Source of the DNA: Entomortierella parvispora
Taxonomy: Eukaryota > Mortierellomycota > Mortierellomycetes > Mortierellales > Mortierellaceae
Reading direction: 5' to 3'
DNA length: 23,321 nucleotides
Assembly: GCA_963573315.1 (NCBI GenBank)
Contig: CAUYJH010000020.1
Span: 1-23,321 of the forward strand
This document shows positions 1 through 8,700 of this stretch, piece after piece. Positions within the stretch are counted from its first letter, which is position 1; the number at the start of each line of letters is the position of its first letter. The notes under the pieces were generated by a model. That model was given only the letters and a program-made list of their open reading frames with translations, was not told the DNA's origin and ran no database searches. The position numbers and the translations under genes are program-made.

Positions 1-426
1 GATGGGTGAACGCGAAACAATTTATCCTTAACAATCCTCCCACGCGAACTTTTTTTTTGTCTCTTTTTTTTTTTTTTTCTCAACAGCGACTATAACCCCC
101 TCCATATCGATCCCAGGATTGCGCCCAAGGTCGGATTTAAAAAGCCCATCTTGCATGGTCTCTGCACCTATGGCCATGCCGCCCATGCTGTCTTAAAGAC
201 TTTTGGTCAATCCGACGCCAACGCATTAAAGTCCATCACTGGTAGATTCACCGCCCCCGTCTATCCCGGAGACACTCTCGAGACCAAGATGTGGAAGGTC
301 CCAGCTGATAACAAGGAGCAGGCAAAGATTGTTTTCCAGGTCGTTGCCAAAGAGCGTAACCAAATTGTCATCAACGGCGGCTGTGCCATCCTCCGGGCTA
401 ATAACACCCCTCAGAGCAAGCTGTAA
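1..426 (+). CDS. FOX2: MaoC/hydratase-2 C-terminus of peroxisomal multifunctional enzyme (partial, 3' end)
   Basis: Last coding part of a gene that enters from the left. Likely exons are 1-5 and 87-426, with an intron at 6-86 (GTGAAC donor, pyrimidine-rich tract, CAACAG acceptor); joining them gives the codon GGC and the sequence DGDYNPLHIDP. GDYNPLHID followed by GFKKPILHGLCTYG is the hydratase-2 signature of MaoC hot-dog 2-enoyl-CoA hydratases, with the catalytic Asp and His in the first block. This enzyme hydrates trans-2-enoyl-CoA to (3R)-hydroxyacyl-CoA in peroxisomal beta-oxidation. The protein ends in SKL, a classical PTS1 peroxisome import signal, and the stop is TAA at 424-426. In fungal Fox2/MFE-2 this domain follows two short-chain dehydrogenase domains, which would lie outside the window; a stand-alone hydratase is the alternative. 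The domain call is firm and the gene symbol is an inference. Confidence 0.85.
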
Positions 427-1080
427 AGATTGCCCATATCCCAACTTGTAAATATAAAAAATTGTTTTTATTCATCAAAAAATATCTCCTACAACATCAT
501 GTTGGAAGGAAGAGGAAGAGGATGGAGAAAAGTTGCTCAAACTACTTTCAATGTAGTTATGACTGTTGCCGATCCATCATTGGAGAGCAGCAGCAGAACA
601 TTAGCATGACAAGAGAAGCCATGGAGAAGCCCAAGGCTAAGGGTCGTAATGGGTTGGAGGAGGCGGGAATGGTTTTACATGAGAATGGGGATAAGATTAC
701 AAGGCCACTTGTACATAATTGTCAAGGGTTAGAGTGCGAGGAAGAGTAACAAAAAAAAAAAAGAGCAGAAAAAAAAACGAGCAAAAAAGGTGTCAATCTT
801 CAAAGGTATGCAACATCATGGAGGGGTGAAAGGCGGGCGAAAATGAAAGATTGGGATTTGTACACGAGGAGACAGTCGAGAGGCAAGTAATAATGCCCAG
901 ACAGTAGTGAAATGTTTGTTTCCATACTGCTCGAAGTGAAGATTGTACGATATTGCAGTGACCTTTAAGCCAAGACAAGGGGAAATCGCAGGATATAAAT
1001 GGGTATGATACACAGGCAAGAAAGAGTGCACAGAAACTCCTTTAGGACGACATCAAGGGTTTAAAACGCCTTGTACACGT
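427..1080. other. Convergent intergenic region
   Basis: This DNA lies between the plus-strand hydratase gene and the minus-strand bZIP gene, so it should hold both 3' UTRs. AT-rich stretches near 450-490 (a TATAAA-like and a TTTATT stretch) could serve polyadenylation on either strand. Two A-rich runs lie near 750-790 and are U-rich in the minus-strand transcript. A 95-codon open frame at 462-749 begins inside the presumed 3' UTR and has no recognisable domain, so I do not call it a gene. No tRNA or other RNA gene was seen. Confidence 0.6.
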
Positions 1081-2515
1081 CTAGAAGATCAAAGAAAGAA
1101 TGATACAATGGGTGTCAGTCCTGGAAGACATATAGAGCCATATTGCTAGAGACGTTGGAAAAATATCGTTACCATTCCGTTGAGTATTCTTTTTAGGCCA
1201 CACTTTGTACTTGTAGCGCATCAGTTCTTCGCCCATTAGGTATCCATAGCGGTCAAAGAATGCACGAGGCAGTTCCCAATTGTGGGGGTCGAGAGGGTGG
1301 CCATGGCAAATGGCGCCTCCTATCAACAACTGACAGAGATCTTCAATGTCATATTGGTTCTGGTGAATGATCATCTTGGCCTATGGGTTACGAGGAGGAA
1401 GCAGTGCGGTGTTAGCCTTTGACAAAAGAGTTTCAATGCATATAGAACTCTGTCCTTTGTATGTAATCTTACCCTGAGTTTTGGACAGGGGATCAAATCA
1501 ATCCTGGAATCATGAGGAAGAGCATAGATCTGGGGGTCGATGCTGGGATCTGTCGCTGGGGTCGCAGAGGCAAGGGCGCGAATCTCTGTTTGAAGGCGAT
1601 AGGTAGGAATAACCTTTTGCTTCAGGTTGCCGTCGTCAAATGTAAGATTTGGAGTCGACATACTGAATTCGTTACTGTCCACATCGTCAGAGTCCAGGAA
1701 ATTAGGAGTCTGTGCTGGGAAAGCAGAGTCCATAGAGCTGGCGCTAAACGAGAACATGTTTTGGTTGGGGGAGAACGATGGTTCTGTCATAGTGCGCTGA
1801 TCCGGAAGCTGGCCAAAGAGAGGAGCATCGTTGCCTGTCGATTGAGAAAAGAGTGACGCCTGTAAATCGTCCAGAGCAGAGGACGGTGATTGCTTTTGGG
1901 GCCACGATGCAGAAGCTGATCCAAATGCTGTGTGACTGGGAACCACAGGCTCAAACTGATTCAGTGTTGAGTTCAGTCGATTGTTGTCGGCATTGGCAGC
2001 AGGAAACAGAGCAGGCGCCTTGTACAGAATCTCGCTGTTCATCGAAAAGATATTGTCGTCCTGAGGATCATCCAAGCCAAGTTGAGTCCAGGCATTGGGT
2101 GTGGTGTTGGACGACGACGATGATCCCGAGACAGATGAACCAACGTTGCTATGGGGGCTGTTGTTCATGTTCATGTTGACGGGCAGTTGAGCTGTCGAGA
2201 AAGGAGACTTGCTGGCATTGTTGTTGTTGATATTCAGGCTGTTCTTGGCGGCGATGTTATCCATAGCGTTCGGCGTTTGTGAGTGAGCAGCAACATGGGC
2301 AGAAAAAGCAGCGGCCAGGGCCTGGTTAAGCATCTGCACCTGTGTAGCATGTGGGATGCTATCATCGACAGGGACCGGTCCAGGAATAGGACGCGAAGCA
2401 AGGGAAGGGGTTGGGGTCGAAACAGAAACGGACATGGGGCTGTCGGGTCCAAGTGAGGACATTGCCGGAGACGGATGCTGCTGGTGTTGTCGCTGTTGTT
2501 GATGAGCTTGTTGAG

Positions 2516-2582
<67 letters not shown>

Positions 2583-3501
2583 CTGCTGTTGCTGCTGTGC
2601 GGGGCCAGAAAGAGACATTTTCCTAGCAGCATGGTTCTCGTAATGGCGACGGTAGAGCTCTGCCTTGACATCCTGTAGGATAGTCGAGTTGCCCGTCTTG
2701 CCTAGAGCAGACTCGAACGAGAAGACAACCTCGCGCAGGTAGTAGTTCTCGCTTTGGAGGGACTCGATGATGGTCTTGAGCTGGTGCGACTCGTGCTGAA
2801 AGCGCTCGGTGGCCTCAAAGTGGGTTTCCTTGAGCTCCTTGAGCATGCCCTCGAGCTGCTGCAGATGACGCTCCTTCCTGTCGCGGAAGGCTCTCTGTGC
2901 GGCCCGGTTCTGTTCCTTGCGCACGGCGGGAGAGGCAGGATTGGGCTTACGTCCAGGTTTCTTGCGGGTCTTTGCAGGCGGCTGCAGCGACTCGTCCCGG
3001 GTAGTGTCGTGACTCAAGACCGAGTGGCGATCCTGGTCGTCGTCGAGGGTCTCTTCCTCGTCGTCCGAGTGGGGGTCCCGAGCTAGCGAGATGAAGGGCA
3101 CAAAGAGGGAGGGAGGGAGTAGTTAGTGCGACCGTGCTGACCATGTCTGTGTCTGTGTCTGTGTCTGTGTGTCTATGTCTGTTTGTCAATGTCTGTTCCT
3201 GTGCCGTGGGCAGATACGGCAGCATGGCAGATATGGCAGATAGATATGCAAGACACGGAAGATAGGAAAAAGACACGCAGACCGCAGACCCGGCCCAATG
3301 ACCCGTTTCGTTGGCTTTAAATATGGCAGTACGATACGCCTGCTTGTTATGGCAGTGGCAGGTAGGCAGGTAGGTGACAGCTGCTGTACCTTTCTCGGAG
3401 GGAGGCGTGCCCGGGTACGGTCGCTTGTCGGGGCGCACATGGTCTAGATGAGGGGCTGCACTGGCAGGCAGATTCGCCGGCTGGGATGCACTCGAGGCCA
3501 T
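1081..3501 (-). CDS. AP-1/Pap1-type bZIP transcription factor with polyglutamine tract
   Basis: Three-exon model on the minus strand: 3501-3390, 3082-1473 and 1380-1081, total 2,022 nt, 673 aa. The start is ATG at 3501-3499. Intron 1 (3389-3083, GTACAG...CTAG) joins in phase 1 to give EKARDPHSDDEEE; the open frame running through 3101 would otherwise start only at GTG. Intron 2 (1472-1381, GTAAGA...CCATAG, phase 0) joins PCPKLR to AKMIIHQNQ. Residues about 92-109 form the basic region NRAAQRAFRDRKE, which fits the N-x3-Q-x2-F-R pattern of fungal AP-1/Pap1 factors; a leucine-zipper-like coiled coil follows to about 160. Then come 27 consecutive Gln and a long Asn/Ser/Gln-rich stretch. The C-terminus (IDLIPCPKLR, ending in DPHNWELPRAFFDRYGYL) resembles the DUF3425 domain of fungal bZIP proteins. 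I see no clear cysteine-rich domain of the Yap1 redox type. Probably a nuclear DNA-binding regulator; its targets are unknown. Confidence 0.85.
2517..2597. repeat. CAG/CAA trinucleotide tract coding 27 Gln
   Basis: An uninterrupted glutamine-coding tract in frame with the bZIP gene. CAG and CAA codons are mixed, which usually makes a tract less prone to slippage than pure CAG. Length polymorphism between strains would be expected. Confidence 0.95.
3144..3200. repeat. TGTCTG-type microsatellite in bZIP intron 1
   Basis: Imperfect repeats of GTGTCT/TGTCTG on the plus strand fill part of the predicted 307-nt first intron. They support reading this stretch as non-coding and explain spurious open frames across it. 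Confidence 0.8.
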
Positions 3502-3918
3502 TGCAGGGAATGAATCTCGGGATGGACTGAAAAGGGGGAGGGGAGGGAGGGCAACAAAATGAAGGGTAGGATCCAAGCGGGAATGAGAGCGAGAGGGAAA
3601 AAGGTGGATTCAATGTGGAGAGAGCGGACAAGGACTGAATGCAGAAGGAAGGGTAGGGAGAAAAAGTGGGTGCGGAGGGGGGGGCAATAAAGATAAGGAA
3701 GATGTGGAGAAGAAGGAAGGGAGAGAGAGAGGAAGGGAAGGAAATGACAGAGGGGCGCATGGGGGAAAAGAGAAAGTGAAGGAACGAAAGAAAAGGAAAA
3801 AGAGACACAGGTCGGGGGACGTGCACTTACGGGGAGGGGCGGCTTGTTTGCACCAAGGGAGAGGCACACCGTGTGGAAATAAAGAGTGTGTGTTTGTTCT
3901 TTCTTTGCTTGCTGGACT

Positions 3919-3956
<38 letters not shown>

Positions 3957-4397
3957 CGCTCCTCCTTCCTTCTCTCCTCATCCTCTCCTCCCTCTCCTCC
4001 CACACGAAAACAGAGATCAGACCATTGCTGTTGTTGACCAGGCAAACCTATTCTCTCTCTAAAGTTATTCATGTGTTTGCTCCCAGGCCCTCTGTCCGTT
4101 CGCACCCCAAGCCTACACACTCAGGGCTCGTTAGAGCTGCTAGTGCGTTGTTTGTTCAATTTGTGGTTGTTGGGTTCTCGATCAACACAACAACGGCGGC
4201 AGCAAAGAGGAACGGGCGCAACAGAAAGACGGAGATTGGCGTGGAGAAAAAAAAATATAAAACAAGTGACCAGTTTATGGTTCAGGTCGCACACTCGCAG
4301 AGTAATAGGGGGAGAGAGGGGAGAGCATGGATGGGGGGGGGGGGGCAAGACACCAAGCCTCCCATGAAATGAACCTTTCGTACCACCCCATGGTCAC
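3502..4397. other. Gene-free region upstream of bZIP: purine/pyrimidine tracts and microsatellites
   Basis: From about 3525 to 3815 the plus strand is overwhelmingly purine (GGGAGG, AGAAGG, GAGAGA). From about 3890 to 4015 it turns pyrimidine-rich and includes a 30-nt (TC)n run at 3924-3953. A run of 13 G lies at 4333-4345. For the minus-strand bZIP gene the first block is a pyrimidine-rich 5' leader, common just upstream of fungal start codons. Open frames here are low-complexity by-products (SLSLSLS, EREREREE). No RNA gene or TATA box was recognised. Confidence 0.6.
3924..3953. repeat. (TC)15 microsatellite
   Basis: A perfect dinucleotide run of 30 nt, read directly from the sequence. Confidence 0.95.
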
Positions 4398-4514
4398 TCA
4401 CTGCGTGGAGCGTGGTTGTAGAATTTGTAGAACTGAGCGCAAGTAGCAAATCGTCACCTGCAACGACACCCAGACACCGTACACCTTAGCCTGCATCTTC
4501 TTGTGATATATGTA
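4398..4514 (-). pseudogene. 3' piece of an ORF split by the transposon insertions
   Basis: Reading the minus strand from the TA at 4514-4513, the frame ATA TAT CAC AAG AAG ATG CAG runs 38 codons to a TGA at 4400-4398. It continues exactly in frame from the minus-strand piece at 20487-20320 once both mobile elements and one TA are removed. The predicted residues (YHKKMQAKVYGVWVSLQ and on) match no family I recognise. The continuity is direct; that it was a real gene is inference, because about 38 open codons can occur by chance. A GTGACG after the Leu-Gln codons could also be a splice donor, making this part of an exon. Confidence 0.4.
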
Positions 4515-4540
4515 CAGTGCACGACAACAAGTCACAACAA
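4515..4540 (+). repeat. Left terminal inverted repeat of the Tc1/pogo-type element
   Basis: 26 bp beginning CAGTGCACGACAACAAGTCA, the exact reverse complement of 5274-5299. The preceding TA at 4513-4514 extends the match to 28 bp and is the presumed target duplication. Confidence 0.9.
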
Positions 4541-4783
4541 GAATCAACTGACCTGAGGACAATTGCTACTTGTCCCTCAATTTTTGTCGGAAGTGAAAAA
4601 ACGATGTATATTTGAACGTTTCGGAGTGCCAGCTTCCAGGCAATACCCGGGGTTTCCGTTTACATGGCCTGGATCAAGAGTTATTATGTTTGCCCATCGA
4701 GAATTTGGCCGCCTTCGTTATCCTCACTTTATAAATATGGAACAAAATTATTAAAGGTAATATTATATTTTATTCTGAAGTTT

Positions 4784-5146
4784 TCAAATGTCGCTCCAGT
4801 TTGAAGGAATTCGACGATGAGACTTGTACTTGCGTACCTGGATATCTGCGAGTGCACCATCCATACCCTTGCGATAGGCATCCATATATCGGAAGGACTT
4901 CCTTGCGAAATGTTGAATCGTTTTGACGGCAACAGAATTCAAAGCTAACGGTATCGTTTTCTCCAGCCCTTTGAAGGTGTAGTTGCAGTGTGCGCGCGTC
5001 TCGACGTATATGGGTTCTTCTTCGTTGAGAGCGTTTAAATGGGTTTTAACTGTATCCGCAGAGGAAAGAGCGACGGCAGCATGAATATCAGCCTGAATTG
5101 CACGGGCTTTCTTCAGATGCGCAGTTCGCTTATTGGGTCGCGGCAT
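4784..5146 (-). pseudogene. Transposase N-terminal remnant (120 aa)
   Basis: ATG at 5146 on the minus strand, about 130 bp inside the right inverted repeat, reading MPRPNKRTAHLKKAR and later FRYMDAYRKGMDG and KYKSHRRIPSNW before the stop. Basic, helix-rich N-terminal segments of this style precede the catalytic domain in transposases that I recall as common in Mortierella and Rhizophagus genomes; that assignment is from memory and moderate at best. No catalytic domain follows in the remaining 240 bp to the left repeat, so the gene is truncated. The short protein could still bind element ends if expressed. Confidence 0.5.
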
Positions 5147-5273
5147 TTGTTCGGATTGATGTTTGATGATGATGATGATGATGACCAGCCATTTGCCATT
5201 TCAATGTGGAGCACATTTTTTTATTCCAGAAAAAAAAAATCCCCCGACCAAAATTTGGCCGCACCTCAAAAAT

Positions 5274-5299
5274 TTGTTGTGACTTGTTGTCGTGCACTG
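5274..5299 (-). repeat. Right terminal inverted repeat of the Tc1/pogo-type element
   Basis: 26 bp ending GTCGTGCACTG, exact reverse complement of 4515-4540. Its last five bases CACTG, with the following TA, form the 7-bp core shared by all Crypton boundaries. Confidence 0.9.
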
Positions 5300-5301
5300 T
5301 A
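5295..5301 (+). other. Recombination core, left end of array (attL-like)
   Basis: CACTGTA, formed by the last 5 bp of the Tc1/pogo-type inverted repeat plus its TA duplication. The bases to the left belong to that element and those to the right (TCCGGC) to the Crypton. Confidence 0.8.
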
Positions 5302-5765
5302 TCCGGCTCCACGAATTTGAGATTGAGACTCAAATCTCAATTCTAAGCCACCACTTCACGTGACTTCAAGCATGCTACTTTCCTATTCATGTGATAAATC
5401 TCAAATTGGTGCATGCTACTTTTTCAGCTACATGACCCACTCAGCTACAAATACCGTCTGTCTGCACGTGGCGCCGCGTCCTTTGGATCTTTTGCCCCTC
5501 CTGACAGAAAATAAAAAAAAAAAAAAAAAACGCGAAGGTCAACCTTGGCCATTGCATTGCAGCCCTCCTCCCGTATTAATTTTACTCACTCATCCATCCA
5601 CTCGCCGACCCACGTACTCTCAAGCCTACTCATTCATTCACTCATCCATTCATTCCCCCCACCCTTGCCACACCTCATTGCTCCACTTTCGTCCACTCAC
5701 CTTTTTCTCGACAACAGATCTATTGACTGACCCAACAAACACACAAGGCGACCTGGAAAAGACAG
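5302..5765 (+). promoter_or_regulatory. Crypton left-end and 5' leader region (copy 1; same at 10308-10771 and 15314-15777)
   Basis: Holds an imperfect palindrome at 5317-5340 (TTGAGATT / AATCTCAA arms), a third AATCTC at 5397-5402, a TCACGTGA palindrome at 5356-5363, GCATGCTACTTT twice (5370-5381, 5411-5422), an A18 run at 5513-5530 and CATT/CTCA-rich pyrimidine repeats up to the start codon. It presumably contains both recombinase binding sites and the promoter of the recombinase gene; neither is proven. No TATA box in a clear position. Confidence 0.5.
5317..5402. repeat. Left subterminal AATCTC/GAGATT motifs (copy 1)
   Basis: GAGATT at 5319-5324, AATCTC at 5333-5338 and at 5397-5402. The first two sit in opposite orientation as the arms of a near-palindrome 16 bp inside the core. 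They recur at +5006 and +10012. Confidence 0.6.
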
Positions 5766-8700
5766 ATGGAATCCACTTTTGATGCAACAACTGTTGAAGG
5801 GCGTCAGATGAGCGCCGCGTCTCACCAAGAACAGCTGGCGTTGCGCATCAATGAGCGTAAGCTTGCAGTCATCCTCCTGCTACTGTACTGTCTTTCCTTC
5901 CTTCCTTCCTTCCTTCCTTCTTTCCTTCATTCATTCCTTCCATCATTCTTCCGTACCGAAACCTTGGTATACAGTGAATCAGAAGCTACAAGAACTTGAG
6001 ACTTCGCGACTGGAAAAACTCAAGCTTTCGGAGTCGCAACCTCGTGCTGCGTCGATGACGGTATGGCGCTTACTGACTTTATTGACTTTTCTCACTCAGT
6101 AAAGCCGCATGCATCTTTTTTAGTAGTTACCCTCCTGTAAGCCCCCCTTCATCCTTCCCTCCCTTCCTGACCGTGTTTTATTACCTTATTACCTCCCTCT
6201 CCAAGGATTCCCAGGGGCCTCCTGCACAGCCGCCAGAGCTGGAATTCACTCAGGGTTCAAAGCGTAAAGCAAGCGCGTCCAGCAAAAGTCCGCATGAGCA
6301 ACAGAACCAACAGCAACAGGGTTCCAAGAGAAGACGATGGCAAAGCGGGAGAGCCTCATACTATCGACGTTCAACCACTACTCAAAACCTGCCGTCCTCC
6401 CTTGACAACAGCAACACGCCTGGTTCAAAAACCTCTCGAGCTCAATCAGAGCTGCTAGCAGAAACTCTGATCACACCCTTTGATGCCCTAAGACGGAAGA
6501 GAATAGTAGATGTGGTTAAGGAGATGAGGAACGAACGTGGCCATAAAATACTCCGAGAAAGAACCATCAAACAGTATGCACCACATCTTGTGGATTTCGA
6601 GGTTAGGAATCATAGTTTCCCGCGGATTAAGAATCCAGATGGTATTATAGACGTGCTGCACTGACATTGACATACTTCACTCTCTTACTAGGATTTCTGT
6701 GATGAGAAGGGGTATGACGGGGACGACAGATACAGAGTTCGTCCAGAAGCTGTCGCATCCTTTTTGACGGAAAGGGTGTTTACCCGTCGCAAAGTTCTTC
6801 TCATCAACCTGCAGCTGGGCTACAACGGAGTAATTGGTCTACGAGAATACGATCCCAAATATTACCCCGTGGAAGCTGAGAAGGAGGCAGAGGAAATCAA
6901 GGCTCGTTTCTGCTCAGGTATTCATGCTTTAGTCGAGATACAGGTGGAGGCAAGCGTGAGGCATGACCGACTGAGAACTAATTGTTATATCCCTGTTATA
7001 TCCCTGTTATATCCCTATGTCCTCAGGTGTAGAACTTGATCCTAGCGAGACCACAAGTGGCGACGTTGAGGAGGAGGAGGAGGAGTTGGATGATTCCGAC
7101 GCCGAATCTCCCATGGGACTCGCCAAGGCGGCAAAGTTAGTCTCCAAGGCGAAGGTGGCCGAATATTCGGTATCGCCAGATTGTCGGTTCATCGTGCCCG
7201 TGGGCAAAGAAACTGTGGAGGCTGTTTTGAAGGCGCTGACTTACAGATGGGAGGTGCAGAACAACCAAAAGCCACAAGATCCACTGAAGGGCGTATTTCA
7301 AAAGCCGCGCGATTCAAGGTTGGTTACTAACACACGAGATTCATATTATCGAAGACTTGTCACGGACACCGTGACACCTTGGCCTGACCGTGGAGTATAC
7401 TGTGCTCAGCGCGACGGTTACAGTGTCGAGGACTTTTTGCGGATGATGGTTATTCTCTGGAAAGGATTCGATACTTGGGACAAGAGAGTAACACTCATTC
7501 GAGACCGGATGGCAATCAATCTCCGTCACCAGGCTTTCTTTCGAGATGAGAGTCTACGCCTCATGGGTCTCTCTGACTGCTTTCGCGAAACCCTCAGCAC
7601 GACGTTCGCTGGTACCAAAACCAAGGTTCATGGCCTGGCTTTCTGTCTGCGTGCCGGTAAGACACAGCCTGATTTCAAGACAGACTTTGCAATGGTCTTA
7701 AGGCACAAGGACTACATGCGATGCGGTGTTGGTGCAACTGCTTTCTACTTGTTCGAGCGTTTTCATGTAAGTATTGTTCTGTTGTTCAGAGACGTTGTTA
7801 AAAAGAATCAGTTGTGACGGGTCAGTTGAGGGCCAATAGCGGGCGGTTACGAGTACATGGACGATCGGAATGTGAAAAGGGTACGACTATAACTAACGAG
7901 AAAATGAGATACTCTTTGTATTTCTGAATTATAATAATACATAGCACCGAGCTGAACCGATCCCGGACTTTACCGACATCAACGTGTGGCCCAAATACAA
8001 ACTTGTGGTTGGAGAAGATAGAACAAAGGAAATTGACTATGCCACCCAGTGGAGGTCAGTGAAAGCAGCTTTCGCTCTCTGTGGAATTCTTTCCGGTCGA
8101 GCTACACATTCTGGTCGTCACTGTGCAGCTCAGGAGTTGCAATTCATGGGTTTGGCTATCGATCACCTTGCGCGAATGGGTCGTTGGGCACACAGTAAGA
8201 TGCAGGCGTATTTGTCGACTCTTGAAATCCCAGGAGCGTTTGCGATGGCCGGCTTCCACAACGAGCGGTACCGACTTGCCAGAGACTGTCTCACACCGCC
8301 GCTGGAACTTCAGCGTCTTGTGTTTCCTTGGATTGAGGACCAGTGCACTGGAGAACATCGAGACGATTGGAGGAAAAAATGTGACAAGATCATGAGGGAC
8401 GAACCTGAGAGCACCAAGTCCATAATTGAGGAGATCTACAACGGAGTCATGAGCGAGCAAGAGCGGAAGAAGAAGCAGGGGCCAGAAGCGGCTATCGGCA
8501 GTAACGCAGGCGCGTCAAAAGGACCAAGTCAACAATCTCAAGATCCGAAGCAGCAGAAGCCGCGTCTCTACTCATACTTTGATATTTCCAAGGATGGCTT
8601 TCTTTCCCTCCTCCTTTGGCTCCGTCGGGTCATCATTCAGGACGCAGCTATGTTTTTGAATGATGGCGCCACGAACCACCTCCTTGAAGATCCGATTTTT

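Larger units (their letters stand above)
4515..5299 (-). mobile_element. Tc1/mariner/pogo-type element, 785-bp deletion derivative
   Basis: Bounded by perfect 26-bp inverted repeats (4515-4540 and 5274-5299) that begin CAGTGCACGACA, flanked by TA at 4513-4514 and 5300-5301. CAGTG-type ends and a TA duplication are hallmarks of the Tc1/mariner/pogo superfamily. Inside, the minus strand encodes 120 residues resembling the N-terminal part of a transposase; no catalytic DDE/D region is present, so the element is probably non-autonomous. It also contains a (GAT)n microsatellite near 5163-5183. Its right end has been used as integration site by the Crypton, so the right-hand TA is now shared with the Crypton boundary. 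Confidence 0.75.

Noticed and set aside
2411-2678. Leu- or Ala/Val-repeat frames opposite the bZIP gene
   Set aside because: They are antisense translations of the Gln-coding CAG/CAA tract.
3101-3444. Minus-strand frames of 84-209 codons upstream of the bZIP frame as separate genes
   Set aside because: They read through the predicted intron and its TGTCTG microsatellite; splicing 3389-3083 gives one continuous frame from a proper ATG.
5360-5782. 140-codon plus-strand frame in each Crypton left end
   Set aside because: It covers the subterminal motifs, the A18 run (KKKKKK) and CATT repeats, and overlaps the real start codon in another frame.
6641-6691. Alternative intron 3 donor GAC-GTGCTG giving a 38-nt intron
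   Set aside because: It would be very short with the branch-like CTGAC almost at the donor, and it inserts 22 residues into the TIKQYAPHLVDFEDFCDEKG pattern that the upstream GTTAGG donor restores.
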